This document shows positions 54,018-61,893 of a stretch of DNA of 64,000 nt, piece after piece. Origin of the DNA: Mastigamoeba balamuthi (taxonomy: Eukaryota > Evosea > Mastigamoebida > Mastigamoebidae); the NCBI GenBank assembly GCA_902651635.1, contig CACRSC010001920.1, positions 200,133 through 264,132 of the forward strand. The letters run 5' to 3'. Both the position numbers and the translations under genes were made by a program. Numbering within the stretch: the stretch's first letter is position 1; every line of letters begins with the position of its first letter. The notes below the pieces were generated by a model. That model ran no database searches. It was given only the letters and a program-made list of their open reading frames with translations, and was not told the origin of the DNA.

Positions 54018-55190
54018 ATTAAGTCTGTCAACTTTTATGCAAACTTCACCTTCACAGTTATCTTCTCTCATTTCTGATACAGTAAATCAAGGCAGTAGAG
54101 GAATAAGGATTTGACTCACTAACTCTGGCATTCAGAGTGGCCCATTCATTTTCAATATCATTATTTTCAGAGCTGCATTCTGGCCAGGGAGAGTATGTAC
54201 ATTGTGATCATTCTTGCACTGGGGCAGCACAATTAACTTTAATGCTGACAGTACGAATTACAACCAACTAGCCCATCTGAATTCTTCATATACAAATCAG
54301 AAACAGTGTACCTGTTTAATGCTGCCTGGAAGCCATACTGCTCCCTTCCCTCATCTCTGCAGTCTGCAGGAGGAGACAGAGCACAGCTCTGCTTCACACA
54401 TTCTTCACAACTCCTGGACATACAGTGAGTTATACTGAAAAGGTGTTAAAGAGAGGAAAGGAAGAAGTCAAGGAACACATCTGAAAGATGTTCTGTGAAA
54501 GAAGAAAATTGGGGAAAGAAGGTAACACACCTTCAGTCTCAACCTGATATGAAATGAAAAGGGGAAGGAAGAGGAAGGGAAGGGAAGGGGAAAGGGAGGG
54601 GGCAGGGGCAGGGGTGGTGAAGGAACAGATTGAAGTGCAGGAAGGGAAGAAGAAGAGGAACATATGTGTTGTTATGTAGAAAGGGCATAAGGAACATATG
54701 TAAGAACTGTGGACATTAGATTAAGTTCCACATCAACATTTTAGTGACCAAGTTCACAGATGACAAGGTCAGTGTGAAGTGCCACTTCACCACAGGGATG
54801 GAGCATATCACGTGCCCAGTTGAAGAGTGCAAAATGACTGAAGAATCATGAGTTTCTGCAATTTTGGGGTGGTATAAAAGGAGTGGTATAGAAACTGCGG
54901 ATGTGAAAGAGATGACCCATTGTGTGTTGTTTTTAGCTGTATCCCTCAGGACTTGGAAACAACCCCTTGATGTGGAAAGGTCACACACTTATTCACGGAG
55001 ACCACTGAAGATTAAATTGATACAGGAATGTACAGAAAGAACTGAAGGGAAACTGCAACACAATTATATTCCGAAAAGCGAGAAATGGAATCCGATCTCC
55101 TCCGCATATCAGGAATTCAAATGCACCAAGAAACCGGTCCCCCGTTTCGCCTACCCAGACGTCACTCGCCTCCATTCCTTTCATTGTTGT
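54018..55190. other. AT-rich non-coding stretch with a polypurine tract
   Basis: Continuation of the low-GC island. Position ~54440-54660 is almost pure A/G on the plus strand (gaggaagggaagggaagggg region), about 200 bases. No coding signal or terminal repeats of a second element were identified. GC-rich gene sequence resumes near 55330. Confidence 0.5.
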
Positions 55191-56376
55191 TCACATTAGA
55201 ACTGATAAGCTACACATTTCACGCCAGTAAACTCGAGGGAAAACAAGTATGTTGTATTGTGCATTGGTTTTTGATTCTGCTGCTTTGTTGGCTAACATGT
55301 GACAACAACCCTCAACTCTAGGAGAGCCGAGAGAACTCCAGCTTAACATTGTCTGGAACAGAGTGCTTGAGGGCGATCTGCACAAAGAGTCAGAAAGGCG
55401 TGCAAGGTGTGTTTCGCAGACCATGAAGTGGTAGTGTATGTGCGTGTCGTTCCCTGTGGTCGACAGGATCGTCGGCCACCTTCCCTTGACCTCGAACAGG
55501 TCCTCTCCGGGCGCCATCCTCCTCTCTGGCCGCAGTTTTTAGAGGCACAGAGAGAGAGAGAGAGAGGGCCAGGCCACAAAGGCCACAGAGGCCAGCGCAC
55601 CCTCGTTGCGCGTCTTCTCGACGAGGTCCAGGTGCGGCACGCACTCGGGCGAGAGGTTGAACTTGTCCGCCGCGACCTTGATGAGGTCGTTGACCGACAT
55701 GTCGCTGCTGACGCGCATCGTCTTGTACGCCTTGCCGCCCTTGACGTACACCTTCATGATCTCCTGCCTGACCTCCCTCACCACCGGCTCCTTCTTCGCT
55801 GGCGCCTGCGCCGGGGCTGCTGCTGCTGCCTGTGCGGGCGCTGGTGCTGCGCCGCCCTGCTTGTGGTAGAGGCTGTAGCCGTCGGACTTGCCCTCGCCAG
55901 CGGCGGCCAGGAGGTCCCTCTGCAGGAACGACGGCGCGTAGTCGTACGGAGAGAACCCCTTGCGGTCCCTCACGTACATGTTGGCCCCCTGGTGCACCAG
56001 CCACATCGCCAGCACGTCGAGCCTGCGCGCGAGAGAGAAAAGGAGAACCAGCAAAGATATTTGTGAGATATTTGTATCGGCGGTGCTCGGAAGATATCTG
56101 GCGGTATCTCCGCGGTCACCTCTTGTCGATGAGGGCGTAGAGCGGGGTCTTCTCGTTGCTGTCCTTGATGTTGAGGTCGGCCCCGCGCTGCACGAGGAGC
56201 TCGACGACCTGCTTGGCGCCCGAGGCGCAGGCGAGGTGGAGCGCAGTGCAGCCGCGGTCGACGCTGACGGCGTTGACGTCGATGCCAGCGTCCAGCAGCT
56301 CGCGGGCCCGCTTCACGTCGTTGTTCCTCGCCGCCTCGAACAGCTCGGTCACGTTCACGAGGTCGAAACCCGACAT
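55191..56376 (-). CDS. Ankyrin-repeat and Ras-association (RA) domain protein
   Basis: Exons in coding order: 56376-56120, 56022-55601 and 55525-~55191. Residues ~8-130 form ankyrin repeats (FEAARNNDVKRARELLDAG, RGCTALHLACASGAKQVVEL, EKTPLYALIDKR/LDVLAM, GFSPYDYA). After an Ala/Pro/Gln linker comes an RA/ubiquitin-like domain: IMKVYVKGGKAYKTMRVSSD, SVNDLIKVAADKFNLS, CVPHLDLVEKTRNEE, then RRMAPGEDLFEVKGRWP across the second splice. This fits small-GTPase binding, so a Ras/Rap effector or adaptor in the cytoplasm is likely. The C-terminal ~80 codons after HIHYHFMV lack coding character and the true end may be earlier through another intron. The start is 203 bases from the ARPC2 start in the opposite direction. 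Confidence 0.75.
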
Positions 56377-56578
56377 CCGCCCACGGCCGTTTTTTTTTTA
56401 AAGAGAGCCAGCGTTTGGATAAGATATTTGCGATCGAGAATCAGCGAAGATATTGCGCCGTTTGACTCACGGCTGTTGAGGTGGCTCAACGGACTTTTTT
56501 ATCTCCACCCCCATCCCGAGAGCGCTGCTCCCCCTCTCTGCCACAGCTCTTCACCCCCCTCGCAACGCCGCCGCCACC
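56377..56578. promoter_or_regulatory. Bidirectional promoter between the ANK-RA gene and ARPC2
   Basis: 202 bases. It includes an A/T-rich tttttttttaaa (56390-56402) just upstream of the minus-strand ATG, two 'gatatt' words, and ggactttttta upstream of ARPC2. The close head-to-head layout suggests shared control (inference). Confidence 0.4.
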
Positions 56579-57685
56579 ATGGCCCCGCCGCTGACACTCG
56601 AGTTCCAGAACAGGATCGTCCACGACACGGTCCTCGAGAAGCTCATGGCGTGCGCCCTCGTTCTCAGCTCCCCCGCGCGCCCCGTGTGGGGTCGAGCGAA
56701 TATAGCGAATTGAATTCAAAATAGCCGTTGATAAATAAACGACGCAGCACCGCTCAAACGACGCCCGCTCTCACACCCCCAGCGCCGCCGCGGGCGAGAA
56801 GCCCGAGGTCGAGGTGACGGTCGCGGACTTCAACCAGGTCCTGTGGCACATGTCGTGCGACGGGACGGCGATGAAGGTCTCGGTCTCGACAAAGTGCTGG
56901 CCGCAGCTGCAGAAGTACAGCGAGCCGCACCTCAAGGCGACCTACGGCGCGATGCTGACGGCGCCCGAGACGGGGTTCGACGTGACGATCAAGTTCAACG
57001 TGGCGCCGTCGGGCAAGGGCAACGCCGAGGCCGCCGAGGGCCTCGCGAACAAGGTCGCCTCGCTCGCGCGCAACGTCATGGCCGGGCCGTACCTCTACAT
57101 GTTCGACAGGGCCACCAAGCGCGAGGGCGCCGGCGAGATGATCCAGATCGACTACAGGCCCGCCGAGTCGCTGTGGCTCAAGAACGAGGGCGACCGCGTC
57201 ATCGCGATTTTCTCCATCTACTTTGACGATCCCGACGACGTCGTCATCGGCCGCGTCTTCCTGCAGGAGATCGGCAAGCTCGTCCAGGGAGCGCCCGCCG
57301 TCGACACGCACCTCAAGGACCCCCCGCGCGAGCTGGCCAACATGAGGAACCTCCGCGCGCACGGCTACTGCTCCTTCCGTTAGTAATTCCTTTTTTCTAG
57401 ATTGGCAGTTTTGTGTACTTTGAATTTCACAAATTCGAATTCGCGCATTCCCGCACAGTGCTCGAGGGCAGGCACTTTGCGCCCAAGCAGAGGGACATGA
57501 CGATCAACCTGATGACGCAGTTCCGCAACTACCTGCACTACCACCTCAAGTGCAGCAAGGCGTACCTGCACATCCGCATGAGGAACCGCGTGACGCTGCT
57601 CGAGCAGGTGCTCAACCGCGCCAAGATGGAGAAGCCCGCCTCGGAGAAGGGCAAGGGCGCCCTCATGTTCGGCTTCCGCAAGTAG
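56579..57685 (+). CDS. ARPC2: Arp2/3 complex subunit 2 (p34)
   Basis: Structural core subunit of the Arp2/3 actin-nucleating complex; with ARPC4 it contacts the mother filament. Exons 56579-56649, 56783-57378 and 57459-57685, GT-AG introns of 133 and 80 nt, giving ~298 residues, the standard size. It begins PPLTLEFQNRIVHDTVLEKL, has DFDGVxYH-like replacement ADFNQVLWHMSCDG, GYNVSLxx-like GFDVTIKFN, EMIQIDYRPAESLWLKNEGD, TVFFSTxFxxxDD-like IAIFSIYFDDPDDVVIG, and FLQEF-like FLQEIGKLVQGAP. The end is characteristic: DMTINLMTQFRNYLHYHLKC, SKAYLHIRMRNRVTLLEQVL and NRAKMEK. Junction residues agree with the family at both splices. Confidence 0.95.
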
Positions 57686-58162
57686 GCGGGTGGTGGTCCC
57701 CCAAACCCCCCTCTCCTGGGCGTTGCAGCACAGGGGCCGCCAGGGGCTCTCAGTCTCCGTTTTCTCTCCTGCAGTCTGTTCTGTTCCTCTAGGCCACAGT
57801 TGTTGTTGTGGGGGGCCCGTGGCTCGTGCTGCCCCTTGCAAAAAATACACAAACCGCCAAGCAAACGCCTGCAGTTGGGGACACAACAGGGAGCGGGAGG
57901 AGGTTCTTCTTGCGTCGTCGCGGTCTCTGTTCCCACAGAATCGAATAGGACGGGTCATTTGACTGACAGTGCTGCAGTAATAGCAGGAGGGGTATGGGAG
58001 TTGGAGTTATCGTTCTGCTGCGATGCCACAGCTGCTGTGTTGCTGGCACCGCGAGTGAATTGCTATGTTCCATGGGGCAGCTGGCCCCGCCAGGAGAGGC
58101 CCTGCGGACAGGCTGTGTACTGTGTGTGCCTTCTGATGCGGGCAGCACGTACGCACGCACGC
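57686..58162. other. Intergenic between convergent genes
   Basis: 477 bases between the ARPC2 stop and the Mob stop. No gene or repeat recognised. Confidence 0.45.
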
Positions 58163-59807
58163 TCAGGGCTTGAGCCCGTACTCCCTGCATATCTGGGAGA
58201 TGACGCTCTCCAGCGGCGCCATCTCCTTGGGGTCCACCAGCGAGAACTCGCGGGTGAAGAGGTAGAAGTGCGTGAAGCCCGTGTTGAGGTGCGGGGCGAC
58301 GCCCATCTTCTCGATCTGGTCGTAGTGCGACCAGTACATGTGCGCGTAGACCCTGAACAGCTTGCGGAATATCTTCGAGATATATTAGCCCCAGATATCC
58401 GGAAATATCACAGAAAATCGGGAATCGGGTACCTGCTTCACCGTGGGGAGGAACTGCTTCGGGGGCTCCGTTCCCATGGTGGCCGGGAACACGTGGGTGT
58501 CCTCTATCGTGCGCTGCGTCCAGTCCATCAGGTACTCAAAGTACCTCGGGGCCGACACCTGCACCGGCTTCTTGACGTTCTTCCCGTCGGCCCACAGATA
58601 TCTGGAACGCAATCAGCGTCATCCGAAGATACACGCGCGCATATCTCCATATCTCCCAAGGGAAGAATGGAATGGGGGGGCAGAAGCAGAGGGAAACGGA
58701 CTCGTATCCCTGCCCTGCCGACATCACGGGGCACGACGCCTCCGTGCACGAGGCCCTCGTCTGCGAGATGGGCGCTTGAGCACACAGCCGGCTGCGGGCT
58801 GTGGGGAGAGGGATGGGGTGGGGGGGGAGAGAGAGAGAGAGAGGACGGCGAGAGCGGACGAGCTCGTCGAGTGGTGNGAGGTGCGGGGCGACGCCCATCT
58901 TCTCGATCTGGTCGTAGTGCGACCAGTACATGTGCGCGTAGACCCTGAACAGCTTGCGGAATATCTGCGAGATATATTAGCCCAGATATCCGGAAATATC
59001 ACAGAAAATCGGGAATCGGGTACCTGCTTCACCGTGGGGAGGAACTGCTTCGGGGGCTCCGTTCCCATGGTGGCCGGGAACACGTGGGTGTCCTCTATCG
59101 TGCGCTGCGTCCAGTCCATCAGGTACTCAAAGTACCTCGGGGCCGACACCTGCACCGGCTTCTTGACGTTCTTCCCGTCGGCCCACAGATATCTGGAACG
59201 CAATCAGCGTCATCCGAAGATACACGCGCGCATATCTCCATATCTCCCAAGGGAAGAATGGAATGGGGGGGCAGAAGCAGAGGGAAACGGACTCGTATCC
59301 CTGCCCTGCCGACATCACGGGGCACGACGCCTCCGTGCACGAGGCCCTCGTCTGCGAGATGGGCGCTTGAGCACACAGCCGGCTGCGGGCTGTGGGGAGA
59401 GGGATGGGGTGGGGGGGAGGAGAGAGAGAGAGAGAGGGCCAGAGCGGACGAGCTCGTCGATGGTGTTGATCTGGTTGTAGAAGAGTATCGTGTTTGTCGC
59501 GATCCACTCAAACACGTTCTCGTCTGCCCCACGCGTGGGTCAGAGGGCCGGAGAGGACCGGCGGGCGGGAGGTGGGGGGTGGAGGGCGCACTGGAGGGGA
59601 GGCGGACGGCGGAGAGGAGGTCGCCGGCGCTGACGGTCTCCTTGACGACCTTGCGCAGCTCGTGCCTGCGCGTGTCCTGCGGGCAGACGGGCGCAGGCGC
59701 AGGCGTCAGGGAGGGGCGGAGGGGCCGGTGGGGGAGGGGGTGGGTGTGCGCACCTTGGGGATCTTCTTGGTGCGCACGGTCCCCTGGCACTTGCCGATCC
59801 CCAACAT
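58163..59807 (-). CDS. Mob kinase activator (Mob1/phocein family)
   Basis: Adaptor for NDR/LATS kinases in mitotic-exit and Hippo-type signalling. Exons in coding order: 59807-59754 (MLGIGKCQGTVRTKKIPK), 59676-59592, 59523-59450 (NENVFEWIATNTILFYNQIN), 59351-59293 (SCTEASCPVMSAGQGYE), 59192-59024 (YLWADGKNVKKPVQVSAPRY, DWTQRTIEDTHVFP), and the last exon. The zinc ligands are visible: two Cys in CTEASCP and the two His, in MYWSH and HFY. The last exon is cut at the N (58878-58964) and is complete in the adjoining overlapping segment (58372-58163, ending SLVDPKEMAPLESVISQICR...GLKP). Exons 4-5 occur a second time at 58709-58767 and 58440-58608. The order with spacing equals human MOB1 between QIN and CTEASC. 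I regard this as one gene with a duplicated stretch produced by assembly. Confidence 0.85.
58290..58876. repeat. Duplicate of 58879-59463 (Mob exons 4-6), abutting an N
   Basis: Near-identical, same orientation, separated only by the N at 58877. The few differences are single bases and homopolymer lengths (for example ggggggga against gggggggag). After the shared part each side runs off differently (gagtggtg against gatggtgttg). This fits two contig ends that overlap but were not merged, although a genuine tandem duplication is possible. Confidence 0.85.
58877..58877. other. Single-N joint
   Basis: Lies between two copies of the same Mob sequence; see the adjacent repeat. Confidence 0.75.
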
Positions 59808-60528
59808 GCAGTCTGCGGTGCACTCACTATCTCTCTGCCTCTGATTCTCTGGTGCTCTTCAGAAGATGACTCAGATATCCGGAGCACCCCGCTTGATTCG
59901 GCGCCAAACTACCAATTGACACGAGCGGCACTACGGGGATGCCGGCGGGTGTGGCACTCCGTCCTTTGGCCCGAACTGACGTGCCCGAGAACCAGAGGAG
60001 AGTGAGATAATAATTTGATTTCAGGAGACCAAAATCGAGTCGGTTCCATACCATCAACTGACGGGTACTGCCACCATCCACCGGGAGTGTCGCCCGTGAC
60101 CCTTTCTCCGAACTAGCATGCCCGGAGGAACTGGCCGAGTGCTCTGCGTCTGCAGTCGGGCGGTATGGCGCGCCTGAGACACTGGCCATCTTCTTCCGGA
60201 TCTGCTATGGGTGTTGGCTGTCGGGTCAGGCACTCGTCCGCTGCCGGGAGCTTCCGGGATGCACGTGTGTACCGTGCACCCGATGTTACTCTAAATGTTC
60301 ACTCGAGCGAAATCCGGTGCACGTTCTTTGGATTGGACCCAGCTGCACGTTGCCGCATTTGCCGATAGCCGCCAGGTGCAGCTTTTCCACCGGAGCGCCA
60401 CAGGAACGACTCACGGGGATTTGTGACGTGCTCGCGCAACTCTATTTAAACGCGCTCGACGGCAGACGGCTTCCACACATTCATCAGAAGAAGAAGAGCC
60501 AACAGAGCAACAAACAGCACAGACAGAC
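59808..60528. promoter_or_regulatory. Divergent region between Mob and the alcohol dehydrogenase
   Basis: 721 bases. A TATA-like tatttaaa (60443-60450) lies ~80 bases before the dehydrogenase ATG, with a clean A/C-rich leader after it. Around 59945-60130 there is a weak, diverged direct repeat (cctttggcccgaac / cctttctccgaact followed by a tgcccg word). No gene seen. Confidence 0.5.
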
Positions 60529-61593
60529 ATGGCGACGACTCAGGTCAAGGCGTACTCGGCAGCCAGCCCCTCGTCACCTCTGGTCGAGACCACCATCACG
60601 CGCAGGGCGCCCACGGCGCACGACGTCCAGATCGACGTACTGTACTGCGGCGTCTGCCACTCGGACCTCCACACGGCGCACGACGACTGGCACGACGCTC
60701 TGCCGACGGTCTACCCCTGCGTCCCCGGGCACGAGATCGTCGGGCGCGTGGTCGCTGTGGGCTCCGAGGTCGCCAGGCACAAGGTCGGCGACGTCGTGGG
60801 CGTCGGCTGCCTCGTCGACTCGGACCGCACGTGCCCCATGTGCCACGCAGAGAGCGAGCAGTTCTGCCCGGGCTCCGTGTGGACGTACAACTCGCCCGAC
60901 AAGCACCTCGGCGGCGTCACGTTCGGCGGCTACTCCGAGGGCATCGTCGTCGACGAGCGCTTCGTCTTCTCGATCCCCAGCAACCTCAGCCTCCCCGGCG
61001 TGGCTCCGCTGCTGTGCGCCGGCATCACGACGTACTCGCCCCTGCGCCACGCAGGCGTCGGCCCGGGCTCCAAGGTCGGCGTCGTCGGGCTGGGAGGGCT
61101 GGGCCACATGGGAGTCAAGCTCGCCCGCGCTATGGGCGCCCACGTGGTGGTGCTGACGCACTCGGCGGGCAAGAAGGATGACGCTCTGAGGCTGGGCGCC
61201 CACGAGGTAGTCCTGACGACTGACGCCGAGGAGATGAAGAAGAGGGCAGGGACGCTGAACTTCATCCTCGACACGGTCTCGGCCAACCACGACGTCAACC
61301 CCCTCATCGGCCTGCTGACCGTGGACGGCAAGATCACGCTCGTCGGAGTGCCCAGCAAGCCGCTGCAGGTCGGGGTTGTTGGCCTGCTGCTGGGGAGGCG
61401 GAGCATCGGCGGGTCGTCCATTGGAGGCTCTGCAGAGACTCAGGAGATGCTGGACTTCTGCGGAAAGCACAACATTACGGCCGATGTCGAGGTCATCCCG
61501 ATCCAGAAGATCAACGAGGCATACGAGAGGCTGCTGAAGTTCGATGTGAAGTACAGGTTCACCATCGACATGAGCTCCCTCAAGTCCCAATAG
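60529..61593 (+). CDS. Zinc-dependent alcohol/aldehyde dehydrogenase, CAD/YahK type
   Basis: Cytosolic NADP(H)-dependent reductase of the cinnamyl-alcohol-dehydrogenase group, acting on broad aldehydes. 354 residues without introns, unlike most neighbours. Catalytic zinc site: CGVCHSDLH and PGHEIVG, with the third ligand in LLCAGITTYSPL. The cofactor loop is GLGGLGHMGVK. The end is highly like bacterial YahK (GGSAETQEMLDFC, INEAYERLLKFDVKYRFTID). The structural-zinc lobe reads VDSDRTCPMCHAESEQFC: three Cys remain and the first is Asp, where YahK has DSCKHC. The intronless form and close match suggest acquisition from bacteria with later codon adaptation, because GC-rich codon use matches the genome. 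A good TATA box lies 80 bases upstream. Confidence 0.93.
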   Translation: MATTQVKAYSAASPSSPLVETTITRRAPTAHDVQIDVLYCGVCHSDLHTAHDDWHDALPTVYPCVPGHEIVGRVVAVGSEVARHKVGDVVGVGCLVDSDRTCPMCHAESEQFCPGSVWTYNSPDKHLGGVTFGGYSEGIVVDERFVFSIPSNLSLPGVAPLLCAGITTYSPLRHAGVGPGSKVGVVGLGGLGHMGVKLARAMGAHVVVLTHSAGKKDDALRLGAHEVVLTTDAEEMKKRAGTLNFILDTVSANHDVNPLIGLLTVDGKITLVGVPSKPLQVGVVGLLLGRRSIGGSSIGGSAETQEMLDFCGKHNITADVEVIPIQKINEAYERLLKFDVKYRFTIDMSSLKSQ

Positions 61594-61893
61594 GGGCGGG
61601 CAATCAACCGGCGTAATGCCCACCATAATCGGGAACAAACGATTTTTGATCGCTCGTCGTCAGTATTGTGATTCTTCGAGGGAAACTATGAGTCTGTTTC
61701 CCTTATGGATGCCTTCCGGACTCACTGGCTGGGATTGTTGGCTCATTACTCTGCTCCGTCAATTTCGACAACACCAAATTAACGTAATTAAAGAGGCTGC
61801 ACGGTGATAAATGAGACAATGATGGCCATCTCTATGCTCTCTGTTTATTGTTCACTTGACTGTGTGCGGGCAGGTGGCAGTGAGCTTCAAGTG
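61594..61893. other. Intergenic between convergent genes
   Basis: 300 bases of moderately AT-rich sequence downstream of both flanking genes. No features recognised. Confidence 0.4.

Noticed and set aside
59945-60130. Diverged direct repeat upstream of the dehydrogenase as a mobile element
   Set aside because: Similarity is weak and there are no terminal repeats or coding content.
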